The notes: generated by a model not told the origin, from the sequence alone. DNA of 64,000 bases from an uncultured Collinsella sp. (GCA_900541045.1 UQID01000010.1:7945-71944), one strand, 5' to 3'. Counted from the first letter of the stretch, positions 23,227-32,408 are shown. A program made the numbers and translations.

Positions 23227-24963
23227 ATGTCGCAACTCGACCGCAGCCAACTGATCCCCGATCCGCAACAGCCCAGCAGGCAGCCCGGAGGCATCCAATC
23301 GCCCCGTCCCATTGCGCCAGCCCATGGTCAACAGCACGGCGCGGCAAATACCTCCCCGCGCCCCAATCAGGGCCAGCATCAGCAGCGTCAGCAGCGTTCC
23401 GCACATGGCGCCGGTCACAACCAGGGCCCTTCGCACACTCGAGTTTCTAACAACCGCGGCCCCGCCGACAACCGATCCGCAAAGGGCAATAAGACGGGCG
23501 GCAAGACGGCGTTCTTCGTCGTCCTCGGCCTTGTCGCTATCGTCTATATCGTGGGCGTCGTGGCGTTTTCGCAGATTGCCTACCCCAACACCACCATCGC
23601 CGGCGTCGATATCTCGTTTTCCAACGCCTCATCCGCCGCTACCAAGGTTAACTCAGCGTGGAAGCACTACAAGCTCACCGTTTCGGGTGAAGACTTTAGC
23701 TGGACCTATCAGCCCGAATCCGACGAGCCCATCGTCGACGGCGAGGCAGCTGCCCACGAGATTATCGGCAGCAACGAGCCGCTGCTGTGGCCTTCGCGCC
23801 TGATTGCCTCGCTCGGCGGCAAGAACGTTAGCGCGACCAAAAACGGTACCATCGACCTGGAACAGGACGTCGACCTGTCCATGCTCTCGGACGCCTTTGA
23901 CCAAAAGCAGTTCGAGGAGGATCTGGGTGCCGCCATCGACGCATTCAACGAGGGCCGCACGGGTACCTTTGAGGCATCGAGCTCCTACGACGAGAAGGCG
24001 GGCAAGTTCACGATCGAGAAGGCCCGCTCCAACGAAAAGCTCAACCGCGAGCATGTCATTAAGTATGCGGAGATCGAGCTCGCGTCGCTGTCCGAGACCG
24101 TCGATCTTACGAAGCTCGGAAACGATGCCTACGAGCCGCTCAACGGCACGCTCACCAACGACCAGATCCAGGCCGCATGCGATGCCGCCAACAACTTCCT
24201 GGGCGTTAACGTGACCCTTAAGCTCAACGGCAACGATGCCGGCAAGGTCGACGGCAGCTCGGTGCTGCAGTGGATCAGTTTTGCCGACCCCGCGAACCCC
24301 ACACTTGACACCTCCCAGATCAGCAACTGGGCAGCAGACCTCGCCAATGGCTTTAACACCGTGGGCTCCACTCGTTGGTGGACGCGCGCCGATGGCAAGC
24401 AATGTGCCGTCGAAGGCGGTGACTTTGGTTGGTCTATCGATAGCAGCACGCTTGCCAAGCAGGTCGAGGATGCTATAAACAACAAGCAGACCGGCGAGAT
24501 TGAGATCAATTACTCCCAGAAGGCCGACACCTTTACCGCCAAGGGCGAGCCCGATTGGAAGGCGTATATCGACGTCGACCTGTCCGAGCAGCACGCACGC
24601 TACTATGACGAGGGCGGCAATATCGTGTGGGAGGCCAACTTTATTTCCGGCAAACCGGGCGAAGACTCCACCCCCGAGGGCGTGTGGCAGATCAACAGCA
24701 ACGACGGCGCCACCAAGCTTATCGGCGCCAAGGACCCCAAGACCGGTAAGCCCAAATACGAGAGCCCGGTGAGCTACTGGATGCCGTTTGAGGGCAACAT
24801 GGTTGGCTTCCACGACGCTACCTGGCAAAACGACAAGAGCTTCGACGATCCCAACTCCTATAAGTGGTGCGGTAGCCACGGCTGCATCAATCTGCGCCTG
24901 GCCGATGCCAAGGCGCTCCACGATTGCATCAGCGTCGGTCTGTGCGTGGTCGTCCACTCCTAG
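23227..24963 (+). CDS. L,D-transpeptidase (YkuD) with peptidoglycan-binding-type domain
   Basis: L,D-transpeptidases form 3-3 cross-links or attach proteins to peptidoglycan. This 578-residue protein has a Gln/Pro/His-rich cytoplasmic N-terminus (1-95) and one transmembrane helix (about 97-120, AFFVVLGLVAIVYIVGVVAF). A long extracellular region resembling the PG_binding_4 domain follows (about 125-440). The YkuD catalytic domain is at the C-terminus, with the active site GSHGCINLRLADAKAL near residue 555. It is therefore a type II membrane-anchored enzyme. The ribosome site gaagga precedes the ATG. The exact reaction in this organism is not known. Confidence 0.92.
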   Translation: MSQLDRSQLIPDPQQPSRQPGGIQSPRPIAPAHGQQHGAANTSPRPNQGQHQQRQQRSAHGAGHNQGPSHTRVSNNRGPADNRSAKGNKTGGKTAFFVVLGLVAIVYIVGVVAFSQIAYPNTTIAGVDISFSNASSAATKVNSAWKHYKLTVSGEDFSWTYQPESDEPIVDGEAAAHEIIGSNEPLLWPSRLIASLGGKNVSATKNGTIDLEQDVDLSMLSDAFDQKQFEEDLGAAIDAFNEGRTGTFEASSSYDEKAGKFTIEKARSNEKLNREHVIKYAEIELASLSETVDLTKLGNDAYEPLNGTLTNDQIQAACDAANNFLGVNVTLKLNGNDAGKVDGSSVLQWISFADPANPTLDTSQISNWAADLANGFNTVGSTRWWTRADGKQCAVEGGDFGWSIDSSTLAKQVEDAINNKQTGEIEINYSQKADTFTAKGEPDWKAYIDVDLSEQHARYYDEGGNIVWEANFISGKPGEDSTPEGVWQINSNDGATKLIGAKDPKTGKPKYESPVSYWMPFEGNMVGFHDATWQNDKSFDDPNSYKWCGSHGCINLRLADAKALHDCISVGLCVVVHS

Positions 24964-25029
24964 CACATCACGCGTGTCACAACAAAGCTCAGCGTCACCT
25001 ACCTTTCGATGCTGAAAGAATCGCGCCTG

Positions 25030-25055
25030 TGCGCCCGCCCCAACCGGTGGGCGCA
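25030..25055 (+). other. Hairpin upstream of the adaptor gene
   Basis: A 7-bp stem (tgcgccc / gggcgca) with inner accggt symmetry is followed by tatacttat. It may be a weak terminator of the preceding gene or part of the leader of the ABC operon. Confidence 0.35.
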
Positions 25056-25091
25056 TATACTTATTGCGGTAAGTTCTATAAAGGAGACGCT

Positions 25092-26504
25092 ATGTCGAAT
25101 GTCCCCACCATCACCCCGGGTCCCGACGATACCGGGCGCGTGCCGGAAGGCGCAACTGAAACTCTACCGCTCATCACAAGCGCCCCCACGGCACAGCAAA
25201 ACGACGACGAGCAAGGTAACGCCGGAATATCCGACGATGAGGCTTACGCAAAGCTCAAGGCCAAGCGCGCGGAGCGGCGCCGCAAAAAGCTCGTCCGCCG
25301 CGGCATCGCTGCCGGCATCGTGGGCGGCATTGTCCTAATAGCCATTATTGTGAGCGTTGTCCTCAATTCGCAGCCGCAATCTGCAGGTGAACCTGTTACC
25401 GACATGGTCATGGAAGGCACCTTTACCACGACTGTCGAGGCAAAAGGACAGCTCAAGCCAATTTCTGCCTCAGTGGTCTCCCCTTCTGTTGACGGCACGG
25501 TAGCATCGATCAACGTGCAAGCCGGTCAGAGCGTCAACGAGGGCGACGTGCTCATGACCATTAAAAACGATGAGCTAGATAATGCCGTTGCCGAGGCGCA
25601 GCGCGCGGTCGCGGCCGCGCAGGAAGACCTGAAAAACGCACAGGCGACACTTGCTGCCGCACAGGCAGCACCGACGCTGGATGCCGACGGAGCGACCACC
25701 CCGACGGATGCAACCGCCAACGCCAGCGCCGTCTCGAGCGCTCAGCGCAATCTCGCCTCGGCCCAGGCAACCCTGGACCAGGCAAACGCCAAGGCGACCG
25801 AACGCACCGTAAAGGCCCCCAGCTCGGGTAGCATCGTCGAACTCAACGCCAAAGTGGGCGCCACGGTGACCGGAGGCATGGTCATGGGCGAAGGCGACAC
25901 GAGCGGCGGCAAGCAGTGCATGCAAATCGCCGACCTCTCTAAGATGAAGGTGACGGTTCAGGTGGGCGAAAAGGACATCGCCAAGATCGCCGTGGGCCAG
26001 AGCGCCAACGTTACCTATCCCGCGTTTCCCGATATCGTGAGCCAGGGCACCGTCACGGCTATCGCATCGGTTGCAAACTCCGACGCAGCCAACGGTGGTG
26101 GCGGAAGCGTAACCTTTAACGTCGACATCCTCATCGAAGCACCCGACAGCCGCCTTAAGCCCGGTATGACTGCCGAGGTCTCGGTGGTGACCGAGCAGCT
26201 TGACGACGTAGTCATGGTGCCCACCATGGCGCTCATGACCGAGGATGGCGAGCACTATTACGTCAATCTGGCCACCGATGACGAAGGCAAGGAAACGCGC
26301 CGCGTGAAGGTAACTGTCGTGACGCAAAACGACAACGAAGCTGTGGTCGGCAAGACGCAGGTCAAGCGCGACGAGCAAGGCAACGAGATCAACCCCGACG
26401 TGCCGGTTACCAAGCTGCGCGATGGAGACACCATCGTGGTGGATACTGGCGCGGGCATGACAGCAGACGGCGGCGACGGCATGCCTGCCGACGAGGGCAT
26501 GTAA
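25092..26504 (+). CDS. HlyD/MacA-type membrane fusion adaptor
   Basis: This is the adaptor of a tripartite-style ABC exporter; in a Gram-positive cell it probably acts as an extracellular partner of the permease. The start at 25092 follows aaggagacgc and gives 470 residues; the longer frame upstream lacks a ribosome site. An acidic cytoplasmic N-terminus (1-70) is followed by one transmembrane helix (about 75-95, GIAAGIVGGIVLIAIIVSVV). A biotinyl-lipoyl half (VDGTVASINVQAGQSVNEGD), an Ala-rich coiled-coil hairpin (about 155-235), the second lipoyl half, and beta-barrel segments (KMKVTVQVGEKDIAKI) come next. The stop overlaps the ATPase start (TAATG). Confidence 0.9.
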   Translation: MSNVPTITPGPDDTGRVPEGATETLPLITSAPTAQQNDDEQGNAGISDDEAYAKLKAKRAERRRKKLVRRGIAAGIVGGIVLIAIIVSVVLNSQPQSAGEPVTDMVMEGTFTTTVEAKGQLKPISASVVSPSVDGTVASINVQAGQSVNEGDVLMTIKNDELDNAVAEAQRAVAAAQEDLKNAQATLAAAQAAPTLDADGATTPTDATANASAVSSAQRNLASAQATLDQANAKATERTVKAPSSGSIVELNAKVGATVTGGMVMGEGDTSGGKQCMQIADLSKMKVTVQVGEKDIAKIAVGQSANVTYPAFPDIVSQGTVTAIASVANSDAANGGGGSVTFNVDILIEAPDSRLKPGMTAEVSVVTEQLDDVVMVPTMALMTEDGEHYYVNLATDDEGKETRRVKVTVVTQNDNEAVVGKTQVKRDEQGNEINPDVPVTKLRDGDTIVVDTGAGMTADGGDGMPADEGM

Positions 26505-27277
26505 TGCGCCCCGTCATCGACATCCGCAACGTGCACCGCATCTTTGAGAGCGAGGCCGGTTGCGCCCACATCCTGCACAATGTGAGCCTGGCGGTGGACC
26601 CCGGTGAGTTCGTCGCCATCACCGGCCCCTCGGGCTCAGGCAAGTCGACGCTCATGAACATCCTGGGTTGCTTGGACAAACCGACGGCGGGCGACTATTA
26701 CCTGCAGGGCCTCAATGTCGCCGAACTCGACGATGATGAGCTCACCGAGGTGCGTGCGCTGAGCATCGGCTTTGTCTTTCAGAGTTTCAACCTGCTGCCG
26801 CGTCTGTCGGTTATCGAAAACGTCATGCTGCCGCTGTCCTACACCAATGTGCCGCGCAACCAGCGCGAGATGCGCGCCGTGCACGCGCTGCAGGCCGTAA
26901 CGCTTCCGGTCGACCATTGGGACCACCGCATATCGGAACTCTCGGGCGGACAAATGCAGCGCGTCGCCATCGCGCGCGCCCTCGTCAACGATCCGCCCAT
27001 CATCTTGGCCGACGAGCCCACGGGAAACCTGGACTCGGCAACCGGGGCGCTCGTCATGGAAACCTTCCACAAGCTCCAGGAGCGCGGCAAGACCATCGTG
27101 CTCATCACGCACGACCCGGGCATTGCCGCCGAGGCCGACCGTGCCGCGACCATTCGCGACGGGCGCATCCATGACGGCGCATATATCGCACATGCGCCGA
27201 ATACGCTACGCGGAGCCGTCAGCAACCTACCCGCAACTCATACATCCTCCACCTGGCTGAAGGGAGTGAAGGCATGA
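26504..27277 (+). CDS. ABC transporter ATP-binding protein (MacB/LolD type)
   Basis: This 257-residue ATPase powers the exporter formed with the adjacent adaptor and permease. Walker A GPSGSGKST, the Q-loop FVFQSFNLLPRL, the signature LSGGQMQR and Walker B IILADEPTGNLD are all intact, and the H-loop is LITHD. The phrase FQSFNLLPRLSVIENVMLPL is characteristic of the MacB/LolD group. It overlaps the upstream gene by one base and the downstream gene by four (ATGA), so the three are translationally coupled. The substrate is unknown. Confidence 0.95.
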   Translation: MRPVIDIRNVHRIFESEAGCAHILHNVSLAVDPGEFVAITGPSGSGKSTLMNILGCLDKPTAGDYYLQGLNVAELDDDELTEVRALSIGFVFQSFNLLPRLSVIENVMLPLSYTNVPRNQREMRAVHALQAVTLPVDHWDHRISELSGGQMQRVAIARALVNDPPIILADEPTGNLDSATGALVMETFHKLQERGKTIVLITHDPGIAAEADRAATIRDGRIHDGAYIAHAPNTLRGAVSNLPATHTSSTWLKGVKA

Positions 27278-28488
27278 GCACCCGCGATCTTGTCCAAGAA
27301 GCCCTGCACTCGCTCGAGGCCAACAAGGGACGTAGCCTGCTCACCATCCTGGGCATCGTCATTGGCATCGCCTCGGTCATAGCCATGACCTCGCTCATCG
27401 GCGGCATCCAAAACAGCTTGGTCAACAGCTTGGGCCTCAACGCGGCCCGCATGGTGCAGATCTACTCGTCCCAAGAGCTCACCGATTCGGATGTCGAGAA
27501 GCTGCGCAAGACGGTGCCGCAAATCGAGCAGATCGGCATCGTCGACAGCGCCTATTCCGAGTACAAAGTTGGGGATAAGAGCTATACCGTCATGGCCCAA
27601 GGTGTCGATAGTGACATGCTCGATGCCGTGGGCGCCAGCAAGATCGTTGCCGGTCGCACCTATAACGACATCGAGTCCAAATCCGGCGCGCGCGTGGCGC
27701 TCATTGGCCGCGGCGGCGCCGATCAACTGTACGGCAACGAACAGGACGCGATTGGCAAGACCATCAAGGTTTCGAGCGGAGACGTGCAGATTATTGGCGT
27801 CATCGACGGCGGCAACGACTCCATGGGCTCGCTGAGCCTGTACATGCCGCGAGAAACGATCGCCGAGCTTTTCGGCGATGACAATCCATCGTTTCCCAGC
27901 GTGACGGCGCTCGCCGCCGAGGGTACGGACATGGATGTGCTCTGCAAGACGATCGAGTCCAAGGTGCGCAACATGAAGGGCATCTCGGAGGACGACGAGT
28001 ATGAAAGCGTGTCGGCAAGCTCCATGAAGAGCGCTATCGATGCCCTCAACTCCTTTATGGGCGCCTTCTCGCTCATCATGGGCGCCGTTGCCGGCATTTC
28101 GCTACTTGTAGGCGGTATCGGCATTATGAACATGATGCTCACCAACGTGACCGAGCGCATCCGCGAAATCGGTATCCGCCGCGCCCTGGGCGCAAGCCGA
28201 CGCGATATCACGGCCCAGTTTTTGGCCGAATCCTCGGCGCTGTGCATCACCGGCGGCATTTTAGGTGTCGTGATTGGCTATCTGCTGGCCTGGGGGCTCA
28301 CGTTCTTTGCCGCCAACTCGGGCATTATGAGCGAGTTTGGAGCCACCGGGACGATCACCCCGAGCTTCTCCATTACGACCGTGATGATCGCGTTTGCCGT
28401 ATCAGTCGGCATCGGCGTGATCTTTGGCTTCTACCCCGCCCGCCGCGCCGCAAAACTCGACCCCGTGGAGTGCCTGCGCTACCAGTAG
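27274..28488 (+). CDS. ABC transporter permease (MacB_PCD/FtsX)
   Basis: This 404-residue permease has one N-terminal transmembrane helix (about 20-45, LLTILGIVIGIASVIAMTSL), a large extracellular MacB periplasmic-core-like domain (about 50-270) and three C-terminal helices. The FtsX motif GIGIMNMMLTNVTERIREIG leads into RRALGASRRDI. It completes a MacAB-like efflux set. These systems export peptides, toxins or antibiotics; which one applies here cannot be told. Repeat A2 follows the stop. Confidence 0.93.
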   Translation: MSTRDLVQEALHSLEANKGRSLLTILGIVIGIASVIAMTSLIGGIQNSLVNSLGLNAARMVQIYSSQELTDSDVEKLRKTVPQIEQIGIVDSAYSEYKVGDKSYTVMAQGVDSDMLDAVGASKIVAGRTYNDIESKSGARVALIGRGGADQLYGNEQDAIGKTIKVSSGDVQIIGVIDGGNDSMGSLSLYMPRETIAELFGDDNPSFPSVTALAAEGTDMDVLCKTIESKVRNMKGISEDDEYESVSASSMKSAIDALNSFMGAFSLIMGAVAGISLLVGGIGIMNMMLTNVTERIREIGIRRALGASRRDITAQFLAESSALCITGGILGVVIGYLLAWGLTFFAANSGIMSEFGATGTITPSFSITTVMIAFAVSVGIGVIFGFYPARRAAKLDPVECLRYQ

Positions 28489-28496
28489 AACCTCAA

Positions 28497-28573
28497 CCCT
28501 GAGTTGCGGTGAAATAGGGACTGTTTAGGCCGCTAGAAGACCAATTCAGTCCTTATTTCACCGCAACTCAGGG
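28497..28573. repeat. Repeat A2: palindromic intergenic element (family A)
   Basis: The arms (ccctgagttgcggtgaaata... and its complement ending in ctcaggg) pair over 27 bp around a 23-nt loop. The single imperfect position is G-U on the + strand and A-C on the - strand, so RNA reading with the ABC operon pairs best. It sits between the convergent permease and TetR genes and could terminate transcription. Confidence 0.87.
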
Positions 28574-28590
28574 GGGATAAGACGCTAGTG

Positions 28591-29202
28591 CTATTCGAAA
28601 CGAGATTCCAGGCTGGATAGGCCGTTGAGAGTTAGGTCGTTGGCGACCGCCGAGACGCGCTCGATGGGAACCGAGCCGTCCGACAACGCCCACGTGCGAT
28701 AGATGCCGATAATGCCGGACAGCAAAAACGCCAGGTAGTAATCGAACATCTCGTCCTTTAGACCCTCGGGCAGTAGATCGCGCTCAGCGATCTCGTGCTC
28801 GAGCGGCACACGCAGACGAGCCATAAAGTCGTCGAGCGGAATGTTTTCGATCGACTGGCGATTAAGCACCAGGTTGTTGCACAGCGCCTCGTTAACGGTC
28901 TTGAAAAAGGACGCCGCAGCGCCAAGTGCGCGCTCGTTGGTGTCGCCGCCCATGGAGGAAAGCGTCTTCTCGACTGAATCGACGATCATCTCGACCACAT
29001 CGACGGCAATGGCGTCGAGCAAGCCGTCGACCGTGCCAAAGTGCACGTAGAAGGTCTTACGGTCGACATTTGCCTCGCGCGCGATAGCGCTCACCGTAAT
29101 ATCGGCCAGGGGCTTTTCCATAAGCAGTCGCTCAAACGCCGAAAGAATCGCATTGCGACTACGGACGATACGACGGTCAAGGCGCGGTTTGGTGGTAGCC
29201 AT
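28591..29202 (-). CDS. TetR-family transcriptional regulator
   Basis: This 203-residue regulator has an N-terminal helix-turn-helix of TetR type at residues about 12-58 (ITVSAIAREANVDRKTFYVHFG), followed by an all-helical ligand/dimerisation domain. The ribosome site gaagggga precedes the ATG. It is convergent with the MacAB-like operon, so it may regulate that exporter, but a site was not shown. A short palindrome upstream (aggataatcct, about 29272-29282) could be its own operator. Confidence 0.9.
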   Translation of the reverse strand: MATTKPRLDRRIVRSRNAILSAFERLLMEKPLADITVSAIAREANVDRKTFYVHFGTVDGLLDAIAVDVVEMIVDSVEKTLSSMGGDTNERALGAAASFFKTVNEALCNNLVLNRQSIENIPLDDFMARLRVPLEHEIAERDLLPEGLKDEMFDYYLAFLLSGIIGIYRTWALSDGSVPIERVSAVANDLTLNGLSSLESRFE

Positions 29203-29271
29203 AGACGAGTCCCCTTCATGTCAACAGCCCACCTGTAAGTCCTCTACATGTGGGAGATAATCAACGTAAGA

Positions 29272-29282
29272 GGATTATCCTA
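29272..29282. promoter_or_regulatory. Candidate TetR operator palindrome
   Basis: An 11-bp palindrome, aggataatcct, lies 70-80 bp upstream of the TetR start. Autoregulation is only suggested by position. Confidence 0.25.
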
Positions 29283-29338
29283 CAACTCACATCGCAATGA
29301 CGAGCGTCATCAAGAACGCACGACTCGCCGACCGGGCC

Positions 29339-29512
29339 CTAAGATCGCTTCTTTTTATTGAGCGCCGCCGGGGAAACGCGAATGCCGTCGCCAGTCTGGC
29401 GAACGTAGGTCTGGCGTGCCGGCTTAGGGGCCACAGCAGGCTTTTGAGCACGTTGATTGGGATCAACGGTAACCTGGCACGCAGGATGTGCCTTAACGGG
29501 CGTAGAGGGCGT
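29339..29512 (-). other. In-frame post-stop extension of the flippase gene (57 sense codons)
   Basis: After the TAG at 29513-29515 the same frame runs through 57 sense codons to a second TAG at 29339-29341. The translation is a plausible hydrophilic tail, rich in Pro/Lys/Arg, with Coriobacteria-like codons, ending RVSPAALNKKKRS. It is either a tail lost by a recent nonsense mutation or one made by read-through; an assembly error is also possible. Confidence 0.6.
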
Positions 29513-30631
29513 CTAAGGCGTGCGCCCGAGCTTGCGCATCATACGGTCCCAGCGTGCATGGATACTCTCGTTGTGAGCGCTCTTAAGGCCCAGCAGCGGG
29601 GCGGCCAAAATGGTCGGCGCGATAAAGGTGATCAGACGCCACAGCAGATAGCCGGCAGTCGATGCCGTGCCAAAAAAGTGACCCAAAAACAATGCGAAGC
29701 CACCCTCGGCGCCACCAGTGCCGCCGGGCAGCGGAACGGCGGAGCTCAGCAGCTGGACAAAGGCGCTCGCAGCCATGACCGAGAAAAAGTCGACTTCGTG
29801 GTGGCCAAAAGAGAGCATCAAAAAGTACGGAACCAGGTAGAAAAACGCCAGCTGCAGCATAGTGATGACGACCGTGAGCAGCATGGACGAAAAATGGCCG
29901 GCAGATAGTTTGAATTTCTCGGAAAACGAGTAGATCTCGCCATCGACAAAGGTGCGCCAGCCCTCGATCTTTGTGGCCGAGACGCCCACGCGCTCGAGCC
30001 AATTGATGATGCAATGAGCGACGCGCGTGACGGTCTTGGGCATCAACGCCACGGCAAAGATGCCGAGTAGGATGCAGCAGTGACCGCCAAAGCTAAAGAC
30101 GCACAGCAGCGTCATGTCGCCATAACGCTCGGCGAAAAACGGCATGCGGGCGAGCAGCAGAATGGCACCCCATGCCACCAGGCCAAACTGGTACACGATA
30201 AAGCGGGTGAACTGCGTGGCACCCGCTTCGCCCACGTTTTGGCCGGCTTTGGTAAGGCGGTAAATTTGAGCAGGCGTAGAGCCCATCATCATGGGTGTCA
30301 GGTTGCCAAAGAAGATGCCGCTCGCCTCGACCGAAATGAGGTCGCGGATGCCGACGGGCGAATCGGGGTCGAGCCAAACGGCGATCGCGTACGCCACGAT
30401 GCCAAAAACGAGATACAGAAACATACAAAAGCATGCGGCGAAGAGCCAGGGCATCTGAACGCTGGACATAGCGGCCCAAAACTGCCCCATCTGCCCGGTC
30501 ACGACCAGATAGACGATATACCCGATCAGCACAACGCCGATGAAGATGGCGCCGCGACGCGCGCTCTTGTTGTCATCGCCGCCAGAAACCTCGACCTGGG
30601 GCTTTGGGCTATGCTGAGAGGACTCCGTCAT
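29513..30631 (-). CDS. Flippase-like membrane protein (UPF0104/LPG synthase transmembrane family)
   Basis: The start at 30631 follows aaggag and gives 372 residues; the longer frame would start upstream without a ribosome site. A hydrophilic N-terminus of 30 residues is followed by about eight hydrophobic segments, the architecture of the family related to the membrane part of lysylphosphatidylglycerol synthases. Motifs near the C-terminus (PLPGGTGGAEGGFALFLGHFF) are typical. There is no catalytic lysyltransferase domain, so lipid or polyprenol flipping is more likely than lysinylation. The frame ends at TAG but continues in frame for 57 further codons. Confidence 0.85.
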   Translation of the reverse strand: MTESSQHSPKPQVEVSGGDDNKSARRGAIFIGVVLIGYIVYLVVTGQMGQFWAAMSSVQMPWLFAACFCMFLYLVFGIVAYAIAVWLDPDSPVGIRDLISVEASGIFFGNLTPMMMGSTPAQIYRLTKAGQNVGEAGATQFTRFIVYQFGLVAWGAILLLARMPFFAERYGDMTLLCVFSFGGHCCILLGIFAVALMPKTVTRVAHCIINWLERVGVSATKIEGWRTFVDGEIYSFSEKFKLSAGHFSSMLLTVVITMLQLAFFYLVPYFLMLSFGHHEVDFFSVMAASAFVQLLSSAVPLPGGTGGAEGGFALFLGHFFGTASTAGYLLWRLITFIAPTILAAPLLGLKSAHNESIHARWDRMMRKLGRTP

Positions 30632-30739
30632 GAGGCTCCTTCTGACCGTCAAAGTATCTGGCCTATTGTACCCGTATGGGAGATGAGCAAAACGTAAAGC
30701 TATGAGGCAAATGGGATTAACAGACCAGCCCACACGCAA

Positions 30740-30772
30740 CAAAAAACCCGACCTTCTCACGAAAGGCCGGGT
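30740..30772 (-). terminator. Terminator after tRNA-Glu
   Basis: On the minus strand acccggccttt / agaaggtcgggt forms an 11-12-bp stem followed by six T residues, ten bases beyond the tRNA 3' end. Confidence 0.88.
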
Positions 30773-30782
30773 ATCTAAAACA

Positions 30783-30859
30783 TGGTAGCCCGTACCAGAT
30801 TCGAACTGGTGATCTCCGCCTTGAGAGGGCGGCGTCCTAAACCGCTAGACGAACGGGCC
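30783..30859 (-). tRNA. tRNA-Glu (anticodon CUC)
   Basis: Read on the minus strand the gene begins GGCCCGTTCGTCTAGCGGTT and ends with an encoded CCA. The acceptor stem pairs over seven positions, with one G-U pair at the end. The anticodon stem ccgcc/ggcgg holds the loop ctctcaa, giving anticodon CUC for GAG codons. The T-arm has gTTCGAATC. A terminator follows directly. Confidence 0.96.
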
Positions 30860-31013
30860 ACATGACATCTGCACTGCCGTGCTGCGAGGACATATATTAC
30901 GGGACAAAAAACGCGAGCGCAAGAAGAAATTCCAAATTGCCCGAATTTTGTCGGGAGGTTATGGAACACGCAGGTCAAATAGGCAGCTCATTTGGGACGG
31001 GACCGAAGGATGA

Positions 31014-32408
31014 TTATCCAAGGCGCAGGTGGGCTAAGAGGGCTTCGCGCTCGTTGGGGACATTGTCCTCGATCACAGCGTCGAGGGCGGCGTTGAGCAG
31101 CTGCCCCAGTTCCGGCCCGGGCTTGACGCCGGCGCGGATCAAGTCGCCGCCGTTGATGTCAAGCATCTTGAGTGTATAGGGCTCCCCCGCCTCAAGCAGG
31201 TCGTGGGCGAGCGAACGCATCTCCTCGATCGTCTCGACGTAATAGAAGCACGACGGCGCCTTGCCGAGCGTGTCGGCACGTTTAAGGTCCATGAGCTCGT
31301 CCATCAGACGCGGCGTATCGACGCCCTCGCCCGAAAGCGCGCGCATCATATTGAGCAGGCAGGATCGCTCGGGACGCAGCGGCTTGTCATGGTACTTGAT
31401 AAGCAGGCACACGTCGCGAATCAAATCGTGCGAAAGCGCCAGACGATTCATAATGGCGCGCGCCTTCTTGGCGCCAAGCTCGGGATGACCGTAGAAATGG
31501 CCGCTGCCCGCATGGTCAACCGTAAAGCAATCGGGCTTGGAGACGTCATGCAAAAACGCTGCCCACATTAAGCTCGGCGAGGGCTCCACGCCATCACACA
31601 GCGCCAACTCCCCCGCTACCGTCAGCACGCGGGCGATATGCTCGTAGACGTTAAAGGCATGGTAGACGCTGCACTGGTCAAACCCACGAGCCGGCGTAAG
31701 CTCAGGCACAGCGGCGCAAATAAGCTCGGGGTAGCGCAGCATCGCGTCTCCCCCATGACCGGTCGAAAGAATGCCTTCGAGCTCAATGCCCACACGTTCA
31801 CGTGCCACGGCATCGAGCAGCGGCGAGCACTCGGCAAGCGCCTGTTTGGTCTTAGGCTCGATCATAAAATCCAAACGGCAGGCAAAACGCACGGCGCGCA
31901 ACATGCGAAGCGCGTCCTCGTTAAAGCGACGCTTGGGATCTCCGACGGCACGGATCAACCTACGCTCCAAGTCGCCCTGGCCATCGTAGCGGTCGACAAG
32001 ACCGCGCTCAGGATGCCAAGCCATGGCATTAACGGTAAAGTCACGGCGCGCCAGATCGTCCTCAAGCGAGGCCGCACGCTCCACACTCTGGGGATGGCGA
32101 CCATCGGTGTAAAAGCCGTCCAGGCGGTACGTCGTGACCTCAATGCGCTCGCCATCGCAAATAGCCGTAATGCCACCGAATTTAATGCCCGATTCAACCA
32201 CGGCGATATCCGCTATCTCGAGCGCCGCTTTGGACTCCTGCCACAAGCCGCTGCAGCACATATCAACATCGTGGCTGGGGCGCCCCATCAGGGCATCACG
32301 CACCCAACCGCCAACGTACCAAGCCTCAAGACCGGCTGCCTCGAGCGCACGCAGGACACGGATGGAGGCATCGGTCGGCTGCGTACCGTTGAGCGAAACA
32401 TTGCACAT
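31014..32408 (-). CDS. cca: CCA tRNA nucleotidyltransferase with HD domain
   Basis: The enzyme adds or repairs the 3' CCA of tRNAs. The start at 32408 follows aggagg with 8-base spacing; an in-frame ATG six codons earlier overlaps that site. The protein has 464 residues. The class II nucleotidyltransferase head has WYVGGWVRDALMGRPSHDVDM with the catalytic carboxylates, then RRDFTVNAMAW and the RFNEDALRMLRAVRFA motif. An HD phosphohydrolase-type domain (AAFLHDVSKPDCF) follows near residue 285. It neighbours a tRNA gene on the same strand. Confidence 0.93.
   Translation of the reverse strand: MCNVSLNGTQPTDASIRVLRALEAAGLEAWYVGGWVRDALMGRPSHDVDMCCSGLWQESKAALEIADIAVVESGIKFGGITAICDGERIEVTTYRLDGFYTDGRHPQSVERAASLEDDLARRDFTVNAMAWHPERGLVDRYDGQGDLERRLIRAVGDPKRRFNEDALRMLRAVRFACRLDFMIEPKTKQALAECSPLLDAVARERVGIELEGILSTGHGGDAMLRYPELICAAVPELTPARGFDQCSVYHAFNVYEHIARVLTVAGELALCDGVEPSPSLMWAAFLHDVSKPDCFTVDHAGSGHFYGHPELGAKKARAIMNRLALSHDLIRDVCLLIKYHDKPLRPERSCLLNMMRALSGEGVDTPRLMDELMDLKRADTLGKAPSCFYYVETIEEMRSLAHDLLEAGEPYTLKMLDINGGDLIRAGVKPGPELGQLLNAALDAVIEDNVPNEREALLAHLRLG

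Larger units (their letters stand above)
29203..29512. other. 310-bp region between flippase stop and TetR gene
   Basis: The part next to the flippase gene (29339-29512, minus strand) is an in-frame, coding-like continuation of that gene beyond its amber stop (see separate entry). The part next to the TetR gene holds the palindrome aggataatcct and presumably the TetR promoter. No terminator was recognised. Confidence 0.6.

Noticed and set aside
29297..29908. A 203-residue plus-strand frame over the flippase 3' end
   Set aside because: Antisense to the flippase gene and its post-stop extension, with no ribosome site or domain.
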